From Fundicoccus sp052116145 (lineage in GTDB: Bacteria; Bacillota; Bacilli; Lactobacillales; Aerococcaceae), in contig NZ_JBQKLQ010000009.1 of the NCBI RefSeq assembly GCF_052116145.1, positions 1 to 64,000 on the forward strand: a stretch of DNA of 64,000 nucleotides, written 5' to 3'. Every line of letters begins with the position of its first letter. Position 1 is the first letter of the stretch. The position numbers and the translations under genes are program-made. The notes under the pieces are model-generated. The model was given only the letters and a program-made list of their open reading frames with translations. It did no database searches and had not been told where the DNA came from. This document shows, piece by piece, positions 8,149-16,520 of the stretch.

Positions 8149-8589
8149 CTATTTATCAAAATCCATTAACTTCAAACCGACGGCCTCATCCTGACTCCGC
8201 TCAATAGTACCGTCTAACATAGTACCGTTTAACACCGTCACATAACTCTCCATTGTGACACTCGTATAAGCTTCGTTTAAATGTCCACCAATTGTCGACA
8301 GATCACTACGCCCCAGCACAATATGTAAGGGCGGATGGTACTTGCCGTCATTTAAAGTCAAGCTTCCCGTTAAAGAGAGTACCTCAAATTCTTCTTCTAA
8401 TTGGTGTTTTTCATAATCACGCGTATTTAGATGGAAGAACGCTAAATCAACCTTATCCACAGCACCAATGCCAGTAATAGTCGCCGCTTGAATTGTCCCC
8501 TTTTCAGTTAAAGCCTCCATACTAGCCATGATTTTCTCACCAACTGCTAATTTCACAATAATCTGTTCACCAAATAGTTTGTATTCCAA
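8149..8589 (-). CDS. PPC/DUF296 domain protein, putative DNA-binding
   Basis: A 146-residue single-domain protein with the PPC (plants and prokaryotes conserved) signature: AATITGIGAVDKVDLAFF, then LSLTGSLTLNDGKYHPPLHIVLG and GGHLNEAYTSVTMESYV. Family members form trimers; in plants the domain sits in AT-hook proteins, and the bacterial role is unknown. The start is TTG, eight bases after GAAAGGAG. It precedes nothing obvious and lies downstream of the MurNAc operon on the same strand, separated from it by a terminator. Confidence 0.82.
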   Translation of the reverse strand: MEYKLFGEQIIVKLAVGEKIMASMEALTEKGTIQAATITGIGAVDKVDLAFFHLNTRDYEKHQLEEEFEVLSLTGSLTLNDGKYHPPLHIVLGRSDLSTIGGHLNEAYTSVTMESYVTVLNGTMLDGTIERSQDEAVGLKLMDFDK

Positions 8590-8737
8590 GCCAAATTCTC
8601 CTTTCGAAAGTGGTCTTCCTAGCCAATCTAACCGTCGCTTACTCTACTTTAGTCTATCGAAGCTTGCCCTTAGTTTTTTTAAAAAAAGAAGATGCTCGAC
8701 AGCTTGTGGACCTAAGCCTCCGCTACCAATAGAAAAT

Positions 8738-8774
8738 CCCCGTCTAAGCGACAGGTGTCAGCTTGAAAACGGGG
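8738..8774 (-). terminator. Terminator closing the MurNAc operon
   Basis: CCCCGT and ACGGGG pair, and inner AAGC/GCTT can extend the hairpin. On the minus strand it is followed by ATTTTCTATT. It lies eight bases after the murR stop codon. Confidence 0.65.
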
Positions 8775-8781
8775 CTTCTCG

Positions 8782-9651
8782 CTATTTTCTAAATTCTTCA
8801 AACAGTTGCTCGAATTTGGCAGTAGCTTGGCGGGACTTATTTAAATGGGTCAGATTGTGTTGATAATTCTTCGCCATAAAATGATAGAAGATAATATCAA
8901 CGGCATACATCTGACTCAACAATGAGATGGTCGCGCCACTTCTGAGTGGTGCTTCCTGCGTATCAGCTGTTGTCAGGCCAATATCGGCTAATTCTCTTAG
9001 CGGGTTTAGGGAGTCTTTCGTTAAAGAAACCGTGTTTAAGCCGAGGTCATTCGCCAGTTCCATTAACAATAAACCTTCTCCTTTATCGCCACTATTGGAG
9101 ATACCGATATAAACACACCCTACTTCAGCGATTGCCATCAATGCCGACATTTCGTGCGCATCTTGCGTACAAAAGACTTGCTTGCCAATCCGGTTAAATT
9201 TTTGTTTGATGTCTGAGGCAACTAAAAACGAAGCGCCCAGACCATGGATAAACATTGCGGGAGCTTGAGCAATTAAATCAACAACTTGATCAATCGACTC
9301 ATCTTCTAAGACTTCATTGGTTTTTTCAAAGAAGAAATTAGTATTAAATAATAATTTTTTCTTGATGTCTTCTAGAGCCTCATTAGGGGCAATATCGGTC
9401 AAGAGTCCCGCATCGATTTGCGCCGACTGTGCTGAGAGCTGTATTTTGAATTCGGTGAAGCCTTTAACACCAATCGAATTACAGAAACGGATGACTGCGG
9501 CTGAACTTGAACCGGCCTCGGCTGCCAACTTGGTGGCACTCATTTGAATAATCTCCGTCGGTTTCTTCAGAATAAGTTCGCCAATTTTCCTTTCGGATAC
9601 AGGCAATGACGGTAATTGGCTTTTAATTGTCATCAATAATGTTTGAGCCAC
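8782..9651 (-). CDS. murR: RpiR/MurR family transcriptional regulator
   Basis: A 289-residue regulator with an N-terminal RpiR helix-turn-helix (SATKLAAEAGSSSAAVIRF followed by CNSIGVKGFTEFK) and a C-terminal SIS sugar-phosphate domain (FIHGLGASFLVASDIKQKF, GISNSGDKGEGLLLM). As last gene of a MurNAc salvage operon it most likely senses MurNAc-6-phosphate or a related phosphosugar and controls its own operon; this role is inferred from context. The start is GTG with AGGAG eight bases upstream. A 15-bp near-palindrome in the mupG promoter is the candidate binding site. Confidence 0.88.
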   Translation of the reverse strand: MAQTLLMTIKSQLPSLPVSERKIGELILKKPTEIIQMSATKLAAEAGSSSAAVIRFCNSIGVKGFTEFKIQLSAQSAQIDAGLLTDIAPNEALEDIKKKLLFNTNFFFEKTNEVLEDESIDQVVDLIAQAPAMFIHGLGASFLVASDIKQKFNRIGKQVFCTQDAHEMSALMAIAEVGCVYIGISNSGDKGEGLLLMELANDLGLNTVSLTKDSLNPLRELADIGLTTADTQEAPLRSGATISLLSQMYAVDIIFYHFMAKNYQHNLTHLNKSRQATAKFEQLFEEFRK

Positions 9652-9705
9652 TTCGTTACTCCTCTCGTCATCTTTTTATCTATCTATTATACTTTATGCT
9701 GTTGA

Positions 9706-11169
9706 TTAAAGTGATGCGTCGATTTCAGTTGCTTCCATAGCTTCTGCTGGTACACCGAACAAGTAAGTTGCGATGAAACCACCAACGTATGCTGCGACTA
9801 AACCTAAAGCATACCCCCACCATTTGCCATCAGCAATTAATGGAAGTAAAGCAACACCACTTGGTCCAACGGCAGTTGCGCCAACTTGACCAATCGCACC
9901 GATTACAGCACCACCAATACCACCACCAATACAAGCTGTGATGAATGGACGACCTAAAGGTAAAGTAACTGCATAGATTAAAGGTTCGCCGATTCCTAGG
10001 ATACCTACGGGTAATGACCCTTTAATGATGTTAGTTAATTGTTTGTTTTGGCGACATTTCATCCAAATCGCGAATGAAGCCCCCACTTGCCCCGCACCTG
10101 CCATCGCAAGGATTGGTAATAATAAAGTTGAACCAGTCTCAGCAATCATTTCAATATGGATTGGTGTTAATACTTGGTGTAAACCAAACATTACTAATGG
10201 TAAGAAGGTTGATCCCAGTACGAAGCCGGCAAATGCGCCACCTACTTCAAGTACCCAGTTAATACTACCAATTAAACTAGCTGAAATCACACCTGCGATT
10301 GGCATAATTAGGAAAATTGTGATGAGTCCCACTACAATTAATGATACAGTTGGTGTCACAATAATATCTAATGAATCTGGCACAACTTTGCGTAATTGTT
10401 TTTCAACGATTGATAGAATGAAGACTGCAAAGATTACTCCGATCACCCCTCCTTGACCAGCACTTAACGGATCACCCGTGAAAAGGTTAGTCAGTGGTTG
10501 GTCGACGTTCATACCGTTTAAGTACACAACCCCGGCAATAACCCCACCAAGACCTTCAGTCGCGCCAAAGACTCTTGCAGCATTAATACCAATATAAACG
10601 TTCAGGTAAGCAAATAAACCATTTTGTAAAATTTTCATAACTGAGAAAATTTGTGTCCAAGAGTTTGGATCAAGTGTTCCAGCCGTCATTAAGTTTTGAA
10701 TAATCGACGCAATCCCACCAATAATCCCTGCCGCAACAAAAGCTGGAATTAACGGAACAAAAATACTTGCGATAATATTTAAGGCACGTTTGAATGGTGT
10801 ATCATTTTTCTTTTTATAAGCACTTTTTACTTCTTGAGTGATTCGTTGGCCTTCAGCACGACCATCCGTTAAAGAAGTGTCTAAGTTTTCATTGATACTC
10901 GCACCTTTTTCTTGACCAGCCATACCTGCCATTTGAGTCGCCACTTTTTGTGCGGTTCCTGGACCAACAATCACTTGTAGATTGTCGCCATCTTGAACAA
11001 CTCCCAAAACGCCCTCAATTTTCTTTAAGGCCTCTTGGTCAACCTGCCCCGCGTTTTTCAAATCAATTCTTACACGCGTCATACAGTTATAGACTTTCGT
11101 CGTATTTGCGTGCCCGCCAATGTGCGCGTAAATCCCTTGCGCAATTCTTTCTTCTTTCGATAATGCCAT
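9706..11169 (-). CDS. murP: PTS MurNAc-type transporter, EIIBC component
   Basis: A 487-residue phosphotransferase permease. The N-terminal EIIB domain (residues 1-80) has TTKVYNCMTRVRIDL with the phosphorylatable Cys near residue 29. The EIIC domain follows with about ten membrane segments and the substrate-site motif GIGEPLIYAVTLPLGRPF. No EIIA domain is present, as in MurNAc and some glucose-family permeases that borrow an EIIA. With a MupG homologue in the operon the substrate is probably MurNAc or the disaccharide MurNAc-GlcNAc, imported and phosphorylated. The start is the ATG with AAAGGAGGAAATAAA upstream, not the earlier in-frame start. Confidence 0.9.
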   Translation of the reverse strand: MALSKEERIAQGIYAHIGGHANTTKVYNCMTRVRIDLKNAGQVDQEALKKIEGVLGVVQDGDNLQVIVGPGTAQKVATQMAGMAGQEKGASINENLDTSLTDGRAEGQRITQEVKSAYKKKNDTPFKRALNIIASIFVPLIPAFVAAGIIGGIASIIQNLMTAGTLDPNSWTQIFSVMKILQNGLFAYLNVYIGINAARVFGATEGLGGVIAGVVYLNGMNVDQPLTNLFTGDPLSAGQGGVIGVIFAVFILSIVEKQLRKVVPDSLDIIVTPTVSLIVVGLITIFLIMPIAGVISASLIGSINWVLEVGGAFAGFVLGSTFLPLVMFGLHQVLTPIHIEMIAETGSTLLLPILAMAGAGQVGASFAIWMKCRQNKQLTNIIKGSLPVGILGIGEPLIYAVTLPLGRPFITACIGGGIGGAVIGAIGQVGATAVGPSGVALLPLIADGKWWGYALGLVAAYVGGFIATYLFGVPAEAMEATEIDASL

Positions 11170-11223
11170 TTTATTTCCTCCTTTTAATCTCCTAATAAAA
11201 ACACTCATTGCAAAATATGACTC

Positions 11224-12111
11224 TTATAGCGTCTGGTGAATAAAACCTTTTGCTTGCTCTAGTTTCGCTGTCGCCTCCTCTTTGTTTGAGCCTGTTAAAA
11301 TCATAACGATAGCCAATTTAACATGCTTATCCGCTGCTTCAAAAGCCCTTTCTGATGCTTGATAATCACAGTCTGTGGCTTCCATAATAATTCGTTTCGA
11401 ACGTTCTTCTAATTTCTCATTAGTCGCTTGCACATCGACCATCAAGTTTTGGTAAACTTTACCAATCCCAATCATGGATGCTGTCGAAATCATATTTAAA
11501 ATCAGTTTTTGAGCTGTCCCAGCTTTTAAACGCGTGGAACCTGTTAAAACTTCCGGTCCACAATCCACTTCAATAGGCATTTGACTGTACTGACTAATCT
11601 CACTATTCAAATTACAAGCAATCGTGGCGGTACTTGCGCCAACTTGCGTTGCATATTCCAAGGCACCAATCACATAAGGCGTGCGACCGCTGGCCGCAAT
11701 TCCTACAACCGTATCTTTAGCGGTTAAATTTAAAGCGACTAAATCTTCCTTACCTAAGACGGTCGAATCTTCAGCCCCCTCAACCGCTACGGTCATCGCT
11801 TGTTCACCGCCTGCAATTAAACCAACGACCATTTCTGGTGACACACCAAAGGTCGGCACGCATTCTGCAGCATCCAAGACACCTAAACGGCCACTAGTTC
11901 CAGCCCCCATATAAATAAGACGGCCACCTTGTTTAAATGAGGCAATCGCAGCTTTGACGACCGCTTCAATGTCTGGTAACGCTAATTCAACTGCTACTGG
12001 TACTTTGCGATCTTCTTGATTCATTTTCGCCAACATCTCTGCTAAACTCATTCCATCCAAATTCATGGTCTCTCGATGACGACTTTCGGTCGTTAATTTA
12101 TCTAAATTCAT
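11224..12111 (-). CDS. murQ: N-acetylmuramic acid 6-phosphate etherase
   Basis: Cleaves the lactyl ether of MurNAc-6-phosphate to give GlcNAc-6-phosphate and D-lactate. 295 residues, usual length. SIS-domain motifs: TTESRHRETMNLD at the N-terminus, YMGAGTSGRLGVLDAAECVPTF and AGGEQAMTVAVEGAEDS, and the C-terminal STRLKAGTAQKLILNMIST. The chosen ATG overlaps the mupG stop codon as ATGA and has GGGAGGAAATAG upstream, so it is coupled to mupG. Cytoplasmic; the second step after import by the PTS. Confidence 0.95.
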   Translation of the reverse strand: MNLDKLTTESRHRETMNLDGMSLAEMLAKMNQEDRKVPVAVELALPDIEAVVKAAIASFKQGGRLIYMGAGTSGRLGVLDAAECVPTFGVSPEMVVGLIAGGEQAMTVAVEGAEDSTVLGKEDLVALNLTAKDTVVGIAASGRTPYVIGALEYATQVGASTATIACNLNSEISQYSQMPIEVDCGPEVLTGSTRLKAGTAQKLILNMISTASMIGIGKVYQNLMVDVQATNEKLEERSKRIIMEATDCDYQASERAFEAADKHVKLAIVMILTGSNKEEATAKLEQAKGFIHQTL

Positions 12112-13205
12112 TCTATTTCCTCCCAATCAAACTCAAACTTTTGTCCCGGTCCACAATAATTGACTAAGTCCCTATAGTCACTTTGAATATGACCTAAAAC
12201 ATTGACACGTTCATCTGCTTTTAATGCTCTTTTCGTTACCTGAACTTCTCCTGCATATCGTTCATAAGCGTCATTGTCAATCGTAATAGTTCCTTTCGGC
12301 CGCTTGGCTGCCTTGCTCAAAGCCTTGACCGGCTGACTTTTCCGCAAGCGTGCCTCGGCACTTCGAATCACATCTCTCGCTCCATCCAGACGGTTGCTGT
12401 GGCGCCCTTTCAAGCTAGTCACTTGTTGCTTTATTAGTTGATCATCGGCTGGCGTTATGCCTTGAGCTAATCGAATGGGTAACGTGAGGACATCTTCTTT
12501 TATATACTTCTCAAACAGCATGATTGCCTTAGCTGATAATTGTGGATCACCTATGTAAATATGGTCGACTTTAAAGCGTTTGACCATTTCAAGTGCCGCC
12601 ACAAATGCTTGGCCACCGCGGTGTTTTTCTAGTGTGGGTAATGTTTCATAGAGTGGCCCTCTCAAGCGTTGATCCCCTGGTACAAAAGCCATGACCGTAA
12701 AGCCTTGCGCCTGCAACCACAGATTTTTCAACTCAAATTCTTGACTCCCTAATCCTGTTTCTGGCCTTGGATAATAATTATGCCAGGCCTCCATCCGCGT
12801 GAAATCGGCCTTTGCAGCTTTCAATTGTGACACGTCAGCTTGTGTGAGCGTGCTGGCGTTTAAAGCAATCTTTATGTGCTGACTTAAGCCGGCAATCACC
12901 TGATTTGAAATACCATAGTCCATTCGAAGGCCCGTAATCCCCCAGTCCACTAAGGGAAAAACATTGTCAAAGTCCAAACCTAATTTAGCTAACGCATTCC
13001 CTGAAATATCAATGACTAATTCCAAGCCGTGTTCTTTGGCAATGGCCCCAAGACTTTGCAATCGTTCCAAGATTGGTCCGTTCTCTTCTTCTGGTATATG
13101 AATCGACGAGAAGATCCCCTTGAAGCCGGCTACTTTCATGGCTTGTATATACGCCAGATGTTCATTGGTCAAAGCCTCATTGAGAAAAATTGAAAAGCCA
13201 AACAT
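12108..13205 (-). CDS. mupG: MupG-like 6-phospho-N-acetylmuramidase (DUF871)
   Basis: A 365-residue DUF871 protein. The N-terminus MFGFSIFLNEALTNEHLAYI, the DISGNALAKLG stretch and DWGITGLRMDYGIS show the TIM-barrel, with a C-terminal cyclophilin-like domain (KPVKA-like linker, then YAGEVQVTK and NVLGHIQSDYRDLV). The Staphylococcus aureus member hydrolyses MurNAc-6-P-GlcNAc to MurNAc-6-P and GlcNAc. It is the first gene of the four-gene operon and overlaps murQ by four bases. AAGGAGGGG precedes the ATG. The order suggests the disaccharide is the imported substrate. Confidence 0.9.
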   Translation of the reverse strand: MFGFSIFLNEALTNEHLAYIQAMKVAGFKGIFSSIHIPEEENGPILERLQSLGAIAKEHGLELVIDISGNALAKLGLDFDNVFPLVDWGITGLRMDYGISNQVIAGLSQHIKIALNASTLTQADVSQLKAAKADFTRMEAWHNYYPRPETGLGSQEFELKNLWLQAQGFTVMAFVPGDQRLRGPLYETLPTLEKHRGGQAFVAALEMVKRFKVDHIYIGDPQLSAKAIMLFEKYIKEDVLTLPIRLAQGITPADDQLIKQQVTSLKGRHSNRLDGARDVIRSAEARLRKSQPVKALSKAAKRPKGTITIDNDAYERYAGEVQVTKRALKADERVNVLGHIQSDYRDLVNYCGPGQKFEFDWEEIE

Positions 13206-13240
13206 CGAACCCCTCCTTGTAATCGTTTTCCTTCATCTTT

Positions 13241-13268
13241 ATTATACTGACGTAAAATAATATTTCAA
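13241..13268 (-). promoter_or_regulatory. mupG operon promoter with candidate MurR operator
   Basis: On the minus strand TTGAAA (13263-13268) and TATAAT (13241-13246) are separated by 16 bases. TAAAATAATATTTCA (13253-13267) is a 15-bp palindrome centred on one base with a single mismatch and fills the space between the two boxes. Such a place fits a repressor operator; RpiR-family proteins bind palindromes of this type. That MurR is the binder is inferred. Confidence 0.6.
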
Positions 13269-13343
13269 GTATTTTGCATAATTATTCATTTACATAAAAC
13301 TTAATTTTACAAATAGGTCGGTTTTTCAGGCGAAAACAAGCAA

Positions 13344-13368
13344 AAAAAGACCCAGAATGGGTCTTTTG
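13344..13368 (-). terminator. Terminator after the cupin gene
   Basis: AAAGACCC and GGGTCTTT form an 8-bp perfect stem with a 5-base loop, followed on the minus strand by a run of seven T. Confidence 0.85.
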
Positions 13369-13373
13369 CTTGA

Positions 13374-13793
13374 TTAATGTTCGTTTGGATCGTCAAGGTC
13401 ATCTTGTTGCGTTTTGTGAACGGTACCTGGCTTATGTTCAATGGCACCATAGACCGTAATCATCTTCACATCTTCCTTACCTTCATTAATGATATTGTGC
13501 CACATGCTTGCTGGGACGAGCACGCTGTCACCTGCTTTAACTAAGTGTTCTTCTAAGTTATCTTCCATCTTTCCGACTTGTGCGGTTGCTTGCCCTTGAA
13601 CGATTTGGTAAAGCTGGTCAATGCCAGCATGGGTTTCGAGTCCCATCTCAGTGCCTGTTGGAATTGTCATTAAAGTGATTTGTAAGTTAACACCTGACCA
13701 AAGCGTGGTTCTAAAATTATCATTCTCGAGTGCCAATGCTTCTAAACTATCAAATCTTGGTATTTTGCCATTGTCTGTAAAATCAAAACTCAT
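13374..13793 (-). CDS. Cupin domain protein
   Basis: A 139-residue single cupin. Metal-site motifs: ETHAGIDQLYQIVQGQATAQVG (HxxxxQ variant of cupin motif 1) and DSVLVPASMWHNIIN (motif 2). Small cupins of this type include isomerases, dioxygenases and binding proteins, so no reaction is assigned. AAGGAGG lies nine bases before the chosen ATG. Single-gene unit with its own terminator, divergent from the next gene. Confidence 0.85.
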   Translation of the reverse strand: MSFDFTDNGKIPRFDSLEALALENDNFRTTLWSGVNLQITLMTIPTGTEMGLETHAGIDQLYQIVQGQATAQVGKMEDNLEEHLVKAGDSVLVPASMWHNIINEGKEDVKMITVYGAIEHKPGTVHKTQQDDLDDPNEH

Positions 13794-13925
13794 TGTAAAC
13801 GCCTCCTTGTTAAGGTAAGTGTAATTCAAAAATCAGTCGACAAGCAAGAAGGTTTAGTTGGTGTAAGCACTCTAGGGTTTTCGTTCCTATTTTGCTATAA
13901 TTGTTTTAAGGAAGAAGGTGGGCCG

Positions 13926-14444
13926 TTGGAGGCAAAACATTTACAATTAGTGGCGTCGGGGCCTGAGGAAAAGGTTTGGCTGGCAGAGATTACGGATGAG
14001 GATGAAACCTTTAAGTTAAAGCGAGATTTCTTGCCGGAAAAACAGGCCAGTATTTGGGATTTGTATCCGGGCTGGTATCAAATTAATGGTTTGGTGCCTG
14101 GTTTGGCGCCTTTTCAAAAGGAATACGTCAAGGTGGAGCATGGCGAAATGACGCGTTTTCTGAATTTTCGTTGGATGATGCAGGAGTTGCCCAAAATCAA
14201 GGCCTACGAGCCGCAGCGTTTAGAGCGCGTCAAACATCAAATCCGTTTGGAATTGGATGAAATCAAAGAGGCGGCTCCTTATGAGCCAGTGGCCGAGGCG
14301 ATTGAGCGTCAAAAAGAAGATTTGGATCTATTGGAGTCGTCGAGCCAGGCGATTGCCAGTTTGGGCATGGTGCGTAAGCGAAAAGCTGCGATTATTAAGC
14401 AATACAATGACCATTTCGAAAATTGGGAGGAACATTGGGACTAG
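13926..14444 (+). CDS. Hypothetical protein
   Basis: A 172-residue soluble protein that I do not recognise. It has many charged residues, no signal peptide and no membrane segment. The first half looks beta-rich (LVASGPEEKVWLAEITDEDE, then WYQINGLVPGLAPFQKEYVKVEHGEM) and the second half helical and probably coiled-coil (IKAYEPQRLERVKHQIRLEL to the end). The start codon is TTG, four bases after GAAGGTGG, which is a weak arrangement. Coding is supported by frame length and codon use. No operon partner. Confidence 0.65.
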   Translation: MEAKHLQLVASGPEEKVWLAEITDEDETFKLKRDFLPEKQASIWDLYPGWYQINGLVPGLAPFQKEYVKVEHGEMTRFLNFRWMMQELPKIKAYEPQRLERVKHQIRLELDEIKEAAPYEPVAEAIERQKEDLDLLESSSQAIASLGMVRKRKAAIIKQYNDHFENWEEHWD

Positions 14445-14597
14445 AATTGGAAGCTTTCGGATGACATAATGGCGGAGTATTGCCTTTGCAAGGCTTGCCG
14501 ATAGCATTCTGTGAATTTTGATGAATTTAGGCTTTAATTTCCGCGATATTCTTAAGGTAATTAAATATTTAACTTTTAATGTGTTAACTCGCGGTTT

Positions 14598-14653
14598 GAG
14601 TCGACATGTTAACTGGTCTAACGTGTCGACTCGATCTCCAGTCGACACGTTAG
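14598..14653. repeat. Three-armed inverted repeat
   Basis: The motif GTCGACAYGTTA occurs three times in alternating orientation. The middle arm CTAACGTGTCGAC (14618-14630) pairs perfectly over 13 bp with 14641-14653, and with one mismatch over 14 bp with 14598-14611, so two mutually exclusive hairpins can form. Confidence 0.75.
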
Positions 14654-14744
14654 ATTTGTTGCCGCAAGTCAAATTTCTAACAAGAACTTTAGCGAACGAG
14701 TATGTGCCAATTCTACTATTCAAGGTGTCAATAATTAGTCATTT

Positions 14745-15067
14745 AGCTATCTCGCTACTTTCATAAAATCGTCACGCAATGCAATGGAGTGACTCCTTTA
14801 GCTTTCTTTGAAGAAGCACTCGGCTCCAAGGTCTACCTGAAATGCTACACCACTACCAGAAAACATAAAGGTGTCCGACTCTGACTAGTCGGACGATTCA
14901 TACAAGAGCCAGCTCGCTTCTTTCATAAAAGCGTCACGCAATGTAATGGAGTGACTCCTTTAGGTTTCTTTGAAGAAGCACTCGGCTCCAAGGTCTACCT
15001 GAACTACACCACCCCAAGGCACCACAAAAATCACCCAACAACCAGTACTATACCAGTCATCGGGTGA
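14745..15067 (+). repeat. Two tandem copies of a dispersed intergenic element
   Basis: Two direct copies about 162 bp apart (roughly 14745-14853 and 14907-15012) share over 90 bp. Each has a hairpin GTCAC...GTGAC followed by TCCTTTAG. The second copy is preceded by GGTGT, a perfect 8-bp stem GTCCGACT/AGTCGGAC (14873-14894) and CGATT. A related element occurs at 40197-40325 and, inverted, at 56222-56330. A final stem TCACCC/GGGTGA ends the region. The 687-base gap from 14445 to 15131 holds no gene that I can support. Confidence 0.7.
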
Positions 15068-15131
15068 GGCTTAGCGTCTATTCAATTTTACTGTTAATGT
15101 TTAATGGCCTCTAAACACTTAAGCACATAAA

Positions 15132-16187
15132 TTATTTGGCTGTGTCGACTTGCGCTTGGAAAGTTTTGGCACCCGCAAAGCCTGCGAATGAACTAATAAC
15201 TAAGGCGATTAACATACCAAAGAATACGTATAATGAGTATCGGGCCGTAGCATTAGCGATTTCTTCTGCTTGGATGCGTGCGTCTTCAATCGCTTGTTCC
15301 GCATCTGCTCTTAATTCCGCAATCGCAGTTTCGGCTTCGGCTAACATTTGCTTCGCTTCTTCAGTGGCTGCAGGATAACCTTCCTGAATATTCTGCACAG
15401 CCTCTTCGACTTCTTGCTCTGTTAAATCTGAGTTGTCCGCGATTGCTTGCGTCAAGTCTTCTTCATCAATTTCAGCAGCAAGCCCTTCGACACGCTCTTG
15501 AATCGATGTCGTGACCTCGTCAAAGACTTGGGCTGGATCTTCGCCATCAACTACAATACGTTTACCCGCATCAGAAATTTCATTCACGGTCGCATCTAAT
15601 TGTCCTTGTAAATATTCAGGTTGTAATTGCTCAATATCTGAATTTTCTAGGGCATCGACCACATCTTGTTCTAAGTCCATCGTTGATAAATCAACATTCA
15701 CATTCTCTGAAATTGTTTGGAAGGCCTCTTCGGATAAGTTGCCAACTGCGTCGCCCGCTGTCGCTAAAGTTGTACCTACCGCATCTCCCGTCACACCGAC
15801 TAAGGAGCCAACCGCATTAAAGGCTGAAGTTGCAGTGGATGTCATTAAAAAGAACATCGCGATTAAGCTGACTGCCCAAGTTAAGAAACCATGAACAAAG
15901 CCGGCGCGACTCGCGGTTAAACCAGCCACGTAACCTGCCAAACCTAAAGAAACGACTAAAGCAAAAATGATCCAAATAACTAAGCCCATGCCAACACCTT
16001 CTAAAGGATTGGCGGCGGTTAAGTCTGGCGCTCCAAAACCAATCGACGCTCCTACTAATGAAAACATCAAGCTAGTCGCAATAAAAGTAACCAATCCGGC
16101 AAAAATACTGGCCCATGAAATATTCAAACCTGCTTCTCTTGACGGTGCGTCATATACATATTTACTGAAAAAATTACCTTTTCCCAT
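15132..16187 (-). CDS. Membrane protein with acidic coiled-coil domain
   Basis: A 351-residue protein I cannot place in a named family with confidence. It has three or four membrane segments in the first 125 residues (SWASIFAGLVTFIATSLMF, GMGLVIWIIFALVVSLGLAG, GFLTWAVSLIAMFFLM), then about 190 acidic, Ala/Glu-rich residues likely to be helical or coiled-coil (EEDLTQAIADNSDLTEQEVE, AEAETAIAELRADAEQAIED), then one final segment (YSLYVFFGMLIALVISSFAG). AGAGGTG lies seven bases before the chosen ATG. It stands alone. A stress or cell-envelope role is possible but not shown. Confidence 0.75.
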   Translation of the reverse strand: MGKGNFFSKYVYDAPSREAGLNISWASIFAGLVTFIATSLMFSLVGASIGFGAPDLTAANPLEGVGMGLVIWIIFALVVSLGLAGYVAGLTASRAGFVHGFLTWAVSLIAMFFLMTSTATSAFNAVGSLVGVTGDAVGTTLATAGDAVGNLSEEAFQTISENVNVDLSTMDLEQDVVDALENSDIEQLQPEYLQGQLDATVNEISDAGKRIVVDGEDPAQVFDEVTTSIQERVEGLAAEIDEEDLTQAIADNSDLTEQEVEEAVQNIQEGYPAATEEAKQMLAEAETAIAELRADAEQAIEDARIQAEEIANATARYSLYVFFGMLIALVISSFAGFAGAKTFQAQVDTAK

Positions 16188-16462
16188 TTCATTCACCTCT
16201 CTAAAATTAGTTTATCGACAAGGCAACGTTTGCCCTTTTTTCATACGTTGCGTTAACAATGCATAAGTTTATTACAAACGAGATACATCCCCTTTACATT
16301 TTGATAACTTCTATAAACTATCGTAAACCGGAATTATATTTTTCTCAATTGATACGCTCACTAACTTTCATTCAATCCCCTCTAATATTTCGCCGTAAAT
16401 TTTATAATAATATTGTGCCTTTATATTGTGGGCTTAATATCTTCCGAATGAACTAGCTTGGT

Positions 16463-16492
16463 TTGCTTTAGGTAGCCAAACTAGCCTATAAT
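16463..16492 (+). promoter_or_regulatory. Probable promoter of the glycerophosphodiesterase gene
   Basis: TTGCTT and TATAAT separated by 18 bases, about 30 bases before the ribosome binding site TAGGAGG. The rest of the gap 16188-16462 shows no gene. Confidence 0.55.
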
Positions 16493-16520
16493 AAACTTAC
16501 AACATCCTTAGGAGGTTCAA

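Noticed and set aside
10025..10456. Plus-strand frames inside murP (143 and 62 residues)
   Set aside because: Antisense shadows of the permease gene; no ribosome binding site and composition set by the opposite codons. The same applies to 15511-15894 and 42679-43359.
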